64,000 nt of DNA. Origin: Paraburkholderia fungorum. Lineage in GTDB: Bacteria; Pseudomonadota; Gammaproteobacteria; Burkholderiales; Burkholderiaceae. Location of the stretch: assembly GCF_902833645.1 (NCBI RefSeq), contig NZ_CADFGE010000006.1, positions 124,001 to 188,000 of the forward strand, written 5' to 3'. Below the pieces are notes generated by a model. It was given only the letters and a program-made list of their open reading frames with translations, did no database searches and was not told the origin of the DNA. Within the stretch, counting starts at the first letter, position 1, and every line of letters starts with the position of its first letter. Positions 43,175 through 52,174 of this stretch are shown in pieces. The position numbers were made by a program, and so were the translations under genes.

Positions 43175-44473
43175 TCAGGCTCTCCCCGGAGCGGCAGGAC
43201 GTTGCGCGAGCAGCAGGCTCGCCGTATTCTGCGCGATACGGTCGTTGTTGATCATTAGCGGTGCGGAGTAGAGGTCGCGCAAATGCCGCCCCACGCTGTA
43301 TTCCGTGCCGTTCTTGTAGCCCGCCATGCCGCAGATCATCAGCACTTCCTGAACGACCTGCAGGGCGGTGTTCGAAACGCTGGTCTTCAGCGTGTTCATG
43401 TCGGAGGCGAAGCCGAGCATCGCCGAAAGCGGCGCATCGGCCTGGCAGCCGCCATGCCGCGCGTGATGGGCGGCTCGCGCCGCGTCGAAGGCAACCGACA
43501 GGCGTGCCTGCATCATCTGCAGCAGGCCGACCGCTTCGGCGAGGCGCAAACCGGCCGGTGGGATCGAGCCCGGTTTCGCGCGGGCCTGGGCGCGGAAGAA
43601 AGCTTTCGCGCGATTCACCGCGTCGCTGGCCACGCCGGTCCATACCGAGGCCCACAGCGTGTGCGAGACCGGCAGCATGGTCTGATCGGCGATATCGGCG
43701 AAGGGGGTGGGCAGGATCTGCTCGGCGAGCCCCGTGGCGACGAGCCGGAAGCCCTCGCTGCAAGTACCGCGCATGCCCATCGAATCCCAGCCGCCGCGCT
43801 TTTCCAGTTGTGTTTCTGCGCGTAACGCGACGATCAGCACCTGGTCGGCCGCGGCCGATTCGGCGGTGCGCCGGGCGGTGACCAGAATGCCGTCGGCGTG
43901 GGCGCCGTACGAGATCGTCGGCGCCAGTTTTTCAACGCGAAAGCGCTGCTGGCCGGGCTCTCCGTCGAGCTCGACCGAGCAGGCGCTGGTGCGCATATTG
44001 CCGCCGATGGTTTCTTCAGACGTAGCCGAAGCCAGCAGCCATTGATGTTCCGCCAGTTGCGCGAGCAACTGCCGTTGCCACGCCGACTCGCTGCCGTGCG
44101 CCTCGATGCAGGCGACCTGGATCTGATGCATCGCATACACCATCGCAGTGGAGGCACATCCCTGCGCGAGTATTTCGCAGATCGCGCCGACATCCGCGAG
44201 CGAAAGTCCGGCGCCGCCGAACGTGGCCGGCACCATCGCCGATAAAAGACGTTCGCGTTTGAGCGCCTCGAAAGCTTCATGGGGAAAGCGCGCTTCGCGA
44301 TCCACCGCATCGGCGAACTGCGCGGCCACGGCGGCGCAGCGCTGCGCCGCGGCGCGCCAGCCAGGCTCGGTTTCCACCGCGCTCAGCACGACACCCGCAG
44401 CGGCGGGTTGCACCGCGGCGGACTGCGCGAGTGGCGCCGTCACCGTGGGTGTGTCCGGCAGCGGGGCGTTCAT
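43175..44473 (-). CDS. acyl-CoA dehydrogenase family flavoprotein
   Basis: A 432-residue flavoprotein of the acyl-CoA dehydrogenase fold. The N-terminal helical domain shows VPATFGGAGLSLADVGAICE, the middle domain WLLASATSEETIGG, and the C-terminal helical domain follows (NTLKTSVSNTALQVVQEVLMICG). Related enzymes act on acyl or aminoacyl groups held by carrier proteins in natural-product pathways, so oxidation of an aminoacyl-carrier thioester is plausible here. The first 35 residues are Ala/Pro-rich. ATG 44473 overlaps the carrier-protein stop (ATGA), indicating strict co-translation. Confidence 0.87.
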   Translation of the reverse strand: MNAPLPDTPTVTAPLAQSAAVQPAAAGVVLSAVETEPGWRAAAQRCAAVAAQFADAVDREARFPHEAFEALKRERLLSAMVPATFGGAGLSLADVGAICEILAQGCASTAMVYAMHQIQVACIEAHGSESAWQRQLLAQLAEHQWLLASATSEETIGGNMRTSACSVELDGEPGQQRFRVEKLAPTISYGAHADGILVTARRTAESAAADQVLIVALRAETQLEKRGGWDSMGMRGTCSEGFRLVATGLAEQILPTPFADIADQTMLPVSHTLWASVWTGVASDAVNRAKAFFRAQARAKPGSIPPAGLRLAEAVGLLQMMQARLSVAFDAARAAHHARHGGCQADAPLSAMLGFASDMNTLKTSVSNTALQVVQEVLMICGMAGYKNGTEYSVGRHLRDLYSAPLMINNDRIAQNTASLLLAQRPAAPGRA

Positions 44474-44721
44474 GCTGCCGCCTGCGCCTGTTGCAGCTCG
44501 GTGATCGCGGCGGCCATCGAATCGATGCTTGAGAACAACCGGCGCGTCAGCATCCGGTCTGGGATTTCAATGCCGAATTCATCTTCGATAGCCAGCATCA
44601 GATGCACGGTCGCGAGCGAGGACAGACCTGCGGCGTAGAGATCGGCGTCATCGGCCAGGGTGTCTGGCGAGACGTCGAGACGGGCTGATTCGGAAAGGAT
44701 GCGGCGCAGTGCTGTTTTCAT
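44470..44721 (-). CDS. acyl/aminoacyl carrier protein
   Basis: An 83-residue carrier protein with the four-helix pattern. The phosphopantetheine serine should be S35 in AGLSSLATVHLML, where the common DSL reads SSL, as in other carriers paired with amino acid:[carrier protein] ligases. Acidic helix 2 (LAIEDEFGIEIPDRML) fits partner docking. ATG 44721 opens the five-gene minus-strand operon that continues to 38,484. Promoter elements should lie in 44,722-44,984, but none is clear. Confidence 0.9.
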   Translation of the reverse strand: MKTALRRILSESARLDVSPDTLADDADLYAAGLSSLATVHLMLAIEDEFGIEIPDRMLTRRLFSSIDSMAAAITELQQAQAAA

Positions 44722-44984
44722 CTTGGGGTGTCCCCTTGTAGGTGAGCAGTCTTTCGAACGGTGCTGACGTGAAACGAACGGATGTCGCCGTTCTGGTCCC
44801 GACGTTTCGTATTTAAGGATCGGCAAAGCCCAGCGTCAGTGCGATGCCGCACGGAAACGCGTGTTTCGCGGACGTACCGTGTAGGCCTGAGTACAGGCAA
44901 CTACAGGCCGGCGTGTCGGGTCAGGCCGTCGGGGGCGGCGCGTGATGCCGTCCTCGCTGAACGTATTTACCGCTGGGGAAAGTG

Positions 44985-45518
44985 ATGAACTGGAAAACGC
45001 TGGATTTCGAGCAGTTATCCGCACGCGAGTTGTATCTGATCCTGCGGGCACGCAGCGCGGTCTTCGTGGTCGAGCAGTCGCATGTCTGTCTGGATGCCGA
45101 TGGCCGCGACGAAAGCGCGCTGCACATCTTCGCGGTCGAGGATATGGCACGGCCCATGCCGATTCTGGCCTATGCACGCTTGCAACCCGGCGACGCCGAA
45201 GATCCCGAAATCACCATCGACAAGGTGCTGACAAGCCCGCTGCGGCGCGGCGACGGCACCGCGGAACTATTGCTCGAACGGGTGCTGCAGGCGATCGCCG
45301 AGCGCTGGCCGGGACACGCCGCGCGTGTGAGCGCGCCAGTCGGGCTGCGCGGTTTCTACGAGCAATTCGGCTTTCGCAAGACGGAGGGGCCGTATCTCGA
45401 TCACGGCGTGCCGTTCATCGGTCTGACGCGCCAGTTGCGCGGCAAGCAGCCGCTCTTTGCCACGCGGCGCCGCGAGCGCGACGGCGCGGCGTTCGTCAAC
45501 ACGTTCGAGCTCCTGTAA
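44985..45518 (+). CDS. GNAT family N-acetyltransferase, ElaA-like
   Basis: A 177-residue ElaA-type acetyltransferase: LYLILRARSAVFVVEQ near the start and the acetyl-CoA region around VLTSPLRRGDGTAELLLE, then GFYEQFGFRKTEGPYLDHGVPF. The substrate of ElaA proteins is not established. ATG 44985 follows GGGGAAAG; a GTG three bases earlier is in frame. It is divergent from the carrier-protein operon and its TAA overlaps the ATG of the flavin reductase gene (TAATG). Confidence 0.87.
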   Translation: MNWKTLDFEQLSARELYLILRARSAVFVVEQSHVCLDADGRDESALHIFAVEDMARPMPILAYARLQPGDAEDPEITIDKVLTSPLRRGDGTAELLLERVLQAIAERWPGHAARVSAPVGLRGFYEQFGFRKTEGPYLDHGVPFIGLTRQLRGKQPLFATRRRERDGAAFVNTFELL

Positions 45519-46180
45519 TGGCGCGCGTGCTGAGCGCGCCTTCCACGCAGATGGGACGCATGGCGCCACAAACCCCGCAATCGCGAGGTTCGGCGGAAGG
45601 CTTCGATATATACAGGAATCCTGATGAGGAGAGGGTGCCGTGTGCGGACCCGGCATGCGCAAACGCGGGCGCTTCGGGCGCGGCGGACCAGAACGTGTCG
45701 AGCTTCGACGAGCGCCGTTTTCGTCATGCGCTAGGGCGGTTTGCAACCGGCGTCGTGGTGATTTCGGCCGGCAGCGGCGACGGCATGCATGCGATGACCG
45801 CCAACGCCTTCATGTCCGGGTCGCTCAGGCCGCCGTTGATCGTCGTATCGGTCGGGCACCGCGCCCGCATGCACGAGCGTTTGATGAACAGCGCGATGTT
45901 CGGCGTGAGCGTGCTGTCCGATGCGCAGGAGCGTCACAGCCGGCACTTCTCCGGCGAACCGCAGAGCCGGTTTGCGCCGCGCTTTGCCCAGGTGGAAGGC
46001 TTGCCGGAGGTGGTGCTGCTTGAACACGCGGCAGCCCGTTTCGCGGCGCGCGTGGTGGACCGGCATCCGTGCGGCGATCACACGCTCTTTGTCGGCGAGG
46101 TGCTGGTGTTCTCGCTCGACGAACATGCACCGCTGATCTTCTTTGGCGGGCGCTATGCGTCGATGGCGACACCGCTTTGA
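45518..46180 (+). CDS. flavin reductase-like protein
   Basis: A 220-residue FMN-binding split-barrel protein (flavin_reduct domain): DERRFRHALGRFATGVVVIS, then MTANAFMSGSLRPPLIVVSV with the flavin-contacting Ser/Pro pattern, and FFGGRYASM at the end. Such proteins supply reduced flavin to two-component monooxygenases; none adjoins it, although ssuD lies at the end of the window. The first 60 residues are poorly conserved, so a later start is possible. It is translationally coupled to the acetyltransferase gene. Confidence 0.82.
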   Translation: MARVLSAPSTQMGRMAPQTPQSRGSAEGFDIYRNPDEERVPCADPACANAGASGAADQNVSSFDERRFRHALGRFATGVVVISAGSGDGMHAMTANAFMSGSLRPPLIVVSVGHRARMHERLMNSAMFGVSVLSDAQERHSRHFSGEPQSRFAPRFAQVEGLPEVVLLEHAAARFAARVVDRHPCGDHTLFVGEVLVFSLDEHAPLIFFGGRYASMATPL

Positions 46181-46664
46181 GACTCCGCCCGCCTCGCCGC
46201 GTGTCATGCCGGCCACCGCATCGCTCCCCGCGCCTGGTTGCTGTAGCGGCGTGTTCGGCGCGCTTCCTTTCAATTCGCCCTCGTTCATTGCGTTCCATGG
46301 CCGACGATATTCGGCGTCTGACCGGCGGTCCCGTCCGGCCCGGTTTTCTGTACCTGTCCGGGTCCGTTCAAAGTATGACGATCAGACAATTCGGTCCATT
46401 ACGTGCGTCTTCGCACTATGCAAATTTTCCAACGCAGGCACGCTTGAGACGCAAGCTTATGGCCCGTCAAAACATGCGGCGTTACAAGGACGAAACAATT
46501 CTTCAGAGGGATAACCCTCTCAGGAGGTTTCCCAACTGGCGTAACCGTTTTGATGCTAGCAACGTATCGTAAAAGAACCATTACGCATCGATACAACGAC
46601 ACGCCAGGGCCGGTTGATCAACAGGGCTACGCGGGGGCAAACACCGCTTCGGGGAGAGAGGGTC
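46181..46664. other. 484-bp intergenic region with a hairpin
   Basis: No convincing gene. AGAGGG-ATAA-CCCTCT forms a perfect hairpin at 46505-46520, followed directly by an AGGAGG-like sequence (46522-46527) that has no start codon at a usable distance. This could be a terminator relic or 5'-leader structure of the GntR gene. Confidence 0.45.
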
Positions 46665-47384
46665 ATGGAACAGGCAAACAAGGATCGATCGCTGGTCAGC
46701 AAGGTCATGGACGGACTTGTGACCGGTATTGTCGAAGAGAAGTACGGCGCCATCCTGCCACCGCAGGATGTGCTGTCAAAGGAGTTCGACGTCAGCCGCA
46801 CCGTCATGCGCGAGGCGCTGTCGATGCTGCTCGCGCGCGACATGCTGGACGTGCGGCCCAAGATCGGCACGCGCATCCGGCCGATGAGCGACTGGCGCAT
46901 GATCGACGAGGACGTCGTGAACTGGCGTTTTCGCGCGAAGCCCGATCCGCTGTTTCTACGCGACGTGATCGAGTTTCGCATCCTGATCGAACCGCGCGCT
47001 TCGGCGCAGGCGGCCGCGCGCGGCAGTGCCGCCGACATCGCAGCAATTCGCGAGGCGTTCGAGGCGTTCCGCGCGATCCAGCCAGGCGAGTCCAGCTATC
47101 AGGCCGCCGATGAACTGTTCCACGCGCGCATCATGGTAGCGAGCGGCAATCAGTTCTTCAAACAGATGGCGGCGATCATTCGCGGCGCGCTCTCGACCGT
47201 CAATCCGATCGTCAGTCAGAAGGACGGTTTGTGGGAGACGGCGGTGAGCACGCATCAACGCGTGCTCGAAGCGATCGAGCGGCGCGATCCGAAGGAAGCG
47301 GAAATCGCCTCGCTGGCAATGATCGATTACGCCACGGAAGAACTCGGCAACAAGGTCGCCTCGGAACCGCCGGAGCGTGGCTGA
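46665..47384 (+). CDS. GntR family regulator, FadR/FCD subfamily
   Basis: A 239-residue regulator with the N-terminal winged helix (LPPQDVLSKEFDVSRTVMREAL) and an all-helical FCD domain whose metal- and ligand-binding residues should be the Asp/His set around DELFHARIMVASGN and the later STHQRVLEAI. Relatives control sugar-acid, galactonate or gluconate catabolism. The start is ATG 46665 with GGGGAGAGAGGG in front, rather than the longer frame at 46,614. It may control the Gfo/Idh/MocA oxidoreductase 160 bases downstream. Confidence 0.9.
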   Translation: MEQANKDRSLVSKVMDGLVTGIVEEKYGAILPPQDVLSKEFDVSRTVMREALSMLLARDMLDVRPKIGTRIRPMSDWRMIDEDVVNWRFRAKPDPLFLRDVIEFRILIEPRASAQAAARGSAADIAAIREAFEAFRAIQPGESSYQAADELFHARIMVASGNQFFKQMAAIIRGALSTVNPIVSQKDGLWETAVSTHQRVLEAIERRDPKEAEIASLAMIDYATEELGNKVASEPPERG

Positions 47385-47544
47385 GTGTAGCCAGGCATGG
47401 CTGGGCACGGCTGTTGCGGCAGCGGCTTCAGATCGTCGTTCGGGAACGCCGGCTTGATGAGCAGTGCGGCCGCATACCCGCGCATGCACGCGCGGCTTGC
47501 GTCACAATAGCGCCTGCTCTGAACCGCGCGGACTCGAAGGAACG

Positions 47545-48543
47545 ATGACACTCGCCATGCAGGAAACCTCCCAGGGCGCCATGATTCGCTGGGGAATCGT
47601 TGGGACGGGCCGCATTGCCCGTCGCTTCGCTGTTGGACTCACCCACGTGCCGCAGGCGCAACTGACCGCGCTGTGGTCACGTCGCGCAGAACCCGCGCGG
47701 GCCTTCGCCGAAGAATTCGGCGGCGAAGTGTGCGCGAGTTTCGACGCACTGCTCGCAAGCGGTATCGACGCGCTCTATATCGCCACCGTCCAGGACAGTC
47801 ACGCCGACTACGCGATTGCCGCGCTGCAAGCCGGCCTTCACGTGCTGTGCGAAAAACCCGCCACCATCAACAAGCCGCAACTCGAGCGCGTGCTCGAGGT
47901 CGCGCGTGCCGAAAAGCGGCTTTTCATGGAAGCCATGAAGCCGCCGTTTTATCCTCTCTACAGAACGCTGCGCGCGCATCTGGAGGCCGATCCCATCGGC
48001 GAGGTCGGCCTCGTGCGCGCCGGTTGTTCGGTATCGGGCGTGCCGGACGATCATCCGTCGATGTCGTTCGAGCATGCCGGCGGCGCGCTGCTCGATATCG
48101 GCGTGTACGAGATGTTTCTCGCGGTCGACTGGCTCGGTGCGCCGCGCGAGGTGCAAACGCTCGGGCGGCTCGGCTCGACCGGCGTCGATACGTTCGCGAG
48201 CCTGAACAGCCGGCACGAGCGTGGCATTGCCCAATTGTTTTGCGGACTCGATCTGCACGGCAAGGGCGACGCGTTGCTGATGGCCAAAGGCGGCCATGTC
48301 ACGATTCACGAGCCCTGGTGGAATCCGGTGCGCGCCACGATCCGCTACGCCGATGGCCGCGTGATCGAACTCGATGAACCGTTCGAGGGCGGCGGTCTGA
48401 ACTACGAGACCGCGCATTTCTGCGAGCTGATTCGAGCGGGACAGTTGGAGAGCCCGTTGATGCCGCACGCAAAGTCGCTGCAGATGATCGAAATGGCTGA
48501 TGCGGCGCGCGCCGCGCTCGGGCTCAAGTTCGCGGGAGAGTGA
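47545..48543 (+). CDS. Gfo/Idh/MocA family oxidoreductase
   Basis: A 332-residue NAD(P)-dependent sugar or cyclitol dehydrogenase. The Rossmann motif is WGIVGTGRIARRFAVGL and the cofactor/catalytic motif CEKPATINKPQL carries the conserved EKP. It is of usual length, resembling trans-1,2-dihydrobenzenediol/xylose dehydrogenases (ALYIATVQDSHADYAIAAL). ATG 47545 has AAGGA just upstream. The substrate is unknown; the FadR-type regulator beside it suggests sugar metabolism. Confidence 0.9.
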   Translation: MTLAMQETSQGAMIRWGIVGTGRIARRFAVGLTHVPQAQLTALWSRRAEPARAFAEEFGGEVCASFDALLASGIDALYIATVQDSHADYAIAALQAGLHVLCEKPATINKPQLERVLEVARAEKRLFMEAMKPPFYPLYRTLRAHLEADPIGEVGLVRAGCSVSGVPDDHPSMSFEHAGGALLDIGVYEMFLAVDWLGAPREVQTLGRLGSTGVDTFASLNSRHERGIAQLFCGLDLHGKGDALLMAKGGHVTIHEPWWNPVRATIRYADGRVIELDEPFEGGGLNYETAHFCELIRAGQLESPLMPHAKSLQMIEMADAARAALGLKFAGE

Positions 48544-48659
48544 CGGCTGTCGCCGCGTTGCTTTTGGCGGCGATGGTACGATTTGCACGGACGCGGACTC
48601 GAATAAAAAGGGTCCGCACATCTACCGCTTTCGATCACCTTCCACTGGAGCCGCCGGCG

Positions 48660-49358
48660 ATGCGCATGCTTGGAAAACTGTGGCGCGACAATAAAAGCCT
48701 TGTCGCCTTTCTGTTCCTGATGGTGCTATTCCGCAGCGCCGTGGCCGACTGGAACGTCGTGCCGAGTGGTTCGATGCTGCCGACCATCCGCGAAGGCGAC
48801 CGGATCTTTGTCGACAAGATGGCCTACGATCTGCGCGTGCCGCTCACCCACATCACGATCGCGCATCTGCACGATCCGCAGCGCGGCGATATCGTCACGA
48901 TCGATTCGTCTGCCGCGCATGAGTTGATCGTCAAGCGTCTGATCGGTTTGCCCGGCGACAGCGTCGCGATGCGCGACAACGTGCTGTACGTGAACGGCGT
49001 GCGCGCGGATTATCAGCCGTTGAAACTCAAACCCCTGCCGGGCGATGCGGCTTCGCGAGGCGACTATCTGACCGAGCGCTTCGACGGCGTTGTGCATACG
49101 GTACGGCTTGCGCCTGACGCGCCGAGTCCGCGTAGTTCGTTCGGGCCGGTGATCGTGCCGCAGGGCGAATATCTGATGCTCGGCGACAATCGCGACGACA
49201 GCGCCGACTCGCGCTACTTTGGCTTCTTTCCGCGCAAGGAACTGATGGGCCGCACGCGTCACGTCGCGTTTTCGCTCGACCCGGATCACTACTACAAACC
49301 GCGCTTCGAGCGTTTCGGCGCCCCGCTGGACGCGGCATCGCTCACGGCCAGCCGATAG
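48660..49358 (+). CDS. lepB: signal peptidase I
   Basis: A 232-residue type I signal peptidase that removes signal peptides at the periplasmic face of the inner membrane. One membrane span (SLVAFLFLMVLFRSAVA) is followed by the catalytic serine in PSGSMLPTI and the lysine in VKRLIGLPGD; box E is GDNRDDSADSRYFG. Shorter than the main two-span lepB of this group, so it may be a second, specialised copy. ATG 48660. Confidence 0.9.
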   Translation: MRMLGKLWRDNKSLVAFLFLMVLFRSAVADWNVVPSGSMLPTIREGDRIFVDKMAYDLRVPLTHITIAHLHDPQRGDIVTIDSSAAHELIVKRLIGLPGDSVAMRDNVLYVNGVRADYQPLKLKPLPGDAASRGDYLTERFDGVVHTVRLAPDAPSPRSSFGPVIVPQGEYLMLGDNRDDSADSRYFGFFPRKELMGRTRHVAFSLDPDHYYKPRFERFGAPLDAASLTASR

Positions 49359-49399
49359 GGTGGCAGGGGGGCGATTCAGTGGCTCAGTGATTCAGCGGC

Positions 49400-50059
49400 T
49401 CAGTGCCGCGACGGCAGCGCCAGGCGCTTTTCGTACCAGTGCTGCACCCATTCGAGCACCTGGCACAGCACCCAGTAGACCGCGGCTGCCGCGAGGTACA
49501 GCGGCAGCGGCTGATAGGTCGACGCGATGACCTCCTGCGCGCTGCGCAGCAATTCGGTCACGGTAATCACCGATACCAGCGAGGTGTCCTTGATCAGACT
49601 GATCAGGCTGTTCGACAAGCTCGGCACGGCGATGCGCAAGGCCTGCGGGGCGATCACGTAGCGCAGCGTCTGGCGTCGCGAGAGTCCGAGGCTATAGGCG
49701 GCTAGCCATTGGCCGCTGGGAATGCCGAGAATCGCACCGCGCATGCTCTCCGACAGATACGCCGCCACGTTCGCCGACAATGCGATCACGCCCGCAGGGG
49801 TGGGGTCGAGCGATATGCCGAGACTCGGCAAGCCGTAATAGATCACGAATATCTGCACCAGCAGCGGCGTGCCGCGGAACAGGCTGACATACACGCGCGC
49901 GATCCAGTTCAGCACGCGGTTGTGACTGATGCCCATCACCGCGAGCAAGGCGCCGGCCAAGAGGCCGAAGATCATCGACAGAACCGCGAACTTGACCGTC
50001 AGGATGGCGCCCTGTGCAAGCACGGGAAGCGATTGGACGAGCAGGGAAGTGGTGGACAT
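49400..50059 (-). CDS. amino acid ABC transporter permease (HisM/GlnP type)
   Basis: A 219-residue polar amino acid permease with about five membrane spans: LTVKFAVLSMIFGLLAGALL, RVYVSLFRGTPLLVQIFVIYYGLP (the family signature) and the EAA loop AYSLGLSRRQTLRYVIAPQALR. It follows the binding-protein gene by about 80 bases. No ATPase gene is adjacent, so one must be shared or encoded elsewhere. A His/Glu/Gln/cystine-type substrate is likely. Confidence 0.9.
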   Translation of the reverse strand: MSTTSLLVQSLPVLAQGAILTVKFAVLSMIFGLLAGALLAVMGISHNRVLNWIARVYVSLFRGTPLLVQIFVIYYGLPSLGISLDPTPAGVIALSANVAAYLSESMRGAILGIPSGQWLAAYSLGLSRRQTLRYVIAPQALRIAVPSLSNSLISLIKDTSLVSVITVTELLRSAQEVIASTYQPLPLYLAAAAVYWVLCQVLEWVQHWYEKRLALPSRH

Positions 50060-50140
50060 GAGCGATTGCCTGGGTTGGCGCGCAAAGAAACAAAGGGCGG
50101 CATCGCCGACGATGCCGCCCTTCGCATTATCTGGCGTGCG

Positions 50141-50935
50141 TTACTTGATCGGCTTGCTGACGTCGACGCCGAACCATTTGTCCGAGATCTTCGAGAACGT
50201 GCCGTCTGCTTCGAGCTGGGCCATCGCGTCGTCGATCGCCTTGGCGAACTTCGGATTGCCCTTCCTGAACGGAATGCCCGACGGGTTGCCCGCACCGAGT
50301 GTGGCGCCGGTGCGCAGCGGCAACTGCGAGTTCTTCATCAGATACGCGAGCATCAGGCGGTCGTTCAGCGCCGCGTCCAGACGGCCGGCGGCCAGATCGC
50401 GCAGATATTCAGGCGCGCCCGGATACGTCTTCACGTCGATACCCGGCACCGATTTCGCCATGTCCATGTAGTTCGTGCCCAGACCGACGCCGAGCTTCTT
50501 GCCCTTCAGATCGTCGAGCGATTTGAACTGGCGCGTGTCGTCCTTACGCTGGATCAGTTGCGCGGCCGAGTACGTGTAAGCCGGCGAGAAATCGAGCACC
50601 TGCTTGCGGGCGTCGGTGATGCCGACCTGGTTGACGATCACGTCGAACTTGTTGGCCTGCAGACCGGCGATGATGCCGCTCCACTCGGTCGTGACGAATT
50701 CAGGCTTCACGCCGAGCCTGGCGGCGACCGCTTTGGCGATGTCGACGTCGTAGCCGACCAGTTCGCCCGACGGCGCTTTCGAATTGAACGGCGGGAAGGT
50801 GCCCTCCAGACCGATGCGCAGCGTGCCGCGCTGCTTGACCTGGTCGAGCAGGTCGTCCGCATGGGCGGTCACAGCCGTGAACGACGCGCCGATCAGGCCG
50901 GCAACGAGCATCTTCTTCAGCAAGCCAAATTTCAT
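50141..50935 (-). CDS. amino acid ABC transporter substrate-binding protein
   Basis: A 264-residue SBP_bac_3 periplasmic protein. A signal peptide ends near VTAHA (about 26). The binding fold shows LRIGLEGTFPPFNSKAPSGE, GYDVDIAKAVAARLG and GIIAGLQANKFDVIVNQVGI, as in cystine, glutamine or lysine/ornithine binding proteins. ATG 50935. Together with the permease it forms an importer lacking its ATPase gene here. Confidence 0.92.
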   Translation of the reverse strand: MKFGLLKKMLVAGLIGASFTAVTAHADDLLDQVKQRGTLRIGLEGTFPPFNSKAPSGELVGYDVDIAKAVAARLGVKPEFVTTEWSGIIAGLQANKFDVIVNQVGITDARKQVLDFSPAYTYSAAQLIQRKDDTRQFKSLDDLKGKKLGVGLGTNYMDMAKSVPGIDVKTYPGAPEYLRDLAAGRLDAALNDRLMLAYLMKNSQLPLRTGATLGAGNPSGIPFRKGNPKFAKAIDDAMAQLEADGTFSKISDKWFGVDVSKPIK

Positions 50936-51031
50936 CGTGTTCCTTTCTGTACGTCTGATGTTTTAACAGACAAAAGCATAACAAAACAGACTATCGAAAC
51001 CTAAATATCGTTTGTTTATGTCTATATGTTT

Positions 51032-52054
51032 TTAGCGCAGTGCCTGCGCGCACTCGGCTACCAGCGCCGGGCCGCGATAGATGAAGCCGGTATAGAGCTG
51101 GACCAGCGAAGCGCCCGCAGCCAGCTTGGCGCGCGCATCGTCGCCCGAGAAAATCCCGCCCACGCCGATGATCGGCACCGTGTCGCCGACTTCGGCGCGC
51201 AACTTGCGGATCACTTCGTTGGACGCGTCGAATACCGGCTTGCCCGACAGGCCGCCGGCTTCGTCGCCGTATTGCATGCCGGTGACGGCGGTGCGCGACA
51301 ACGTGGTGTTGGTGGCGATCACGCCTTCGAACTTGTGGCGCAACAGCGTGTCGCCGATCGATTTGATCTGCTCGTCGTCGAGGTCCGGCGCGATCTTCAG
51401 CGCGAGCGGCACCAGCTTGCCGTGCATGTCGGCCAGACGCTGCTGCTTGTCCTTGAGCGCCGCGAGCAGTGCGTCGAGTTCGCCCGCGCCTTGCAACTGG
51501 CGCAGATTCTTCGTATTCGGCGACGAAATGTTGACCGTCACGTAGCTCGCGAACGGGTACACGCGTTCGAGGCAGTACAGATAGTCTTCGGCGGCGCGCT
51601 CGATCGGCGTGTCCGCGTTCTTGCCGATGTTCAGCCCCAGGATGCCGCGATAGCGCGCGGCCTGCACGTTCTTGACGAACTGGTCGACGCCGGCATTGTT
51701 GAAGCCCATCCGGTTGATCACGGCATTCGCCTGCGGCAGGCGGAACATGCGCGGGCGCGGATTGCCCGGCTGTGCGCGCGGCGTGACCGTGCCGACCTCG
51801 ATGAAGCCGAAGCCGAGCGCCGCCAGACCGTCGATGCACGCGCCGTCCTTGTCGAGTCCCGCGGCGAGTCCGACCGGGTTCCTGAACGTCAGCCCCATCA
51901 CGGTGCGCGGCGCATCCGGCACGCGTGGCGCGAGCGCCCCGGCAAGACCGGTGCGGCCGGCGGCGCCGAGAATGCGCAAAGTCAGGTGATGAGCGTCTTC
52001 CGCGTCCATGCGAAAGAGTTGGGCGCGTACGAGCGGGTAGAGGGAACTGAACAC
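51032..52054 (-). CDS. pyrD: dihydroorotate dehydrogenase (quinone), class 2
   Basis: A 340-residue membrane-associated flavoenzyme oxidising dihydroorotate to orotate with quinone as acceptor, the fourth step of pyrimidine synthesis. Motifs include the N-terminal membrane helix (FSSLYPLVRAQLFRMDAEDAH), NPVGLAAGLDKDG, FIEVGTVTPRAQPGNPRPR, TVNISSPNTKNLR with the catalytic serine, and VGGIFSGDDARAK for FMN. GTG 52054 matches the family start; an ATG at 52093 would add 13 residues. Confidence 0.94.
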   Translation of the reverse strand: MFSSLYPLVRAQLFRMDAEDAHHLTLRILGAAGRTGLAGALAPRVPDAPRTVMGLTFRNPVGLAAGLDKDGACIDGLAALGFGFIEVGTVTPRAQPGNPRPRMFRLPQANAVINRMGFNNAGVDQFVKNVQAARYRGILGLNIGKNADTPIERAAEDYLYCLERVYPFASYVTVNISSPNTKNLRQLQGAGELDALLAALKDKQQRLADMHGKLVPLALKIAPDLDDEQIKSIGDTLLRHKFEGVIATNTTLSRTAVTGMQYGDEAGGLSGKPVFDASNEVIRKLRAEVGDTVPIIGVGGIFSGDDARAKLAAGASLVQLYTGFIYRGPALVAECAQALR

Positions 52055-52174
52055 GGGACGAAGCCGGGAGGCCGGAAAATGGGAACCCGCCATTTTACCG
52101 GCTTTAAGGCATTAATGAGACCAATGGGTCGAGACGCTCGGGCGCGAACCTTTGGGACCGCTCGGCGGCCGTGA

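Noticed and set aside
46550..47113. A 187-residue plus-strand frame after the AGGAGG at 46,522
   Set aside because: The ribosome-like sequence is 26 bases from the first start, and the frame overlaps the GntR regulator gene out of frame with shadow-type composition.
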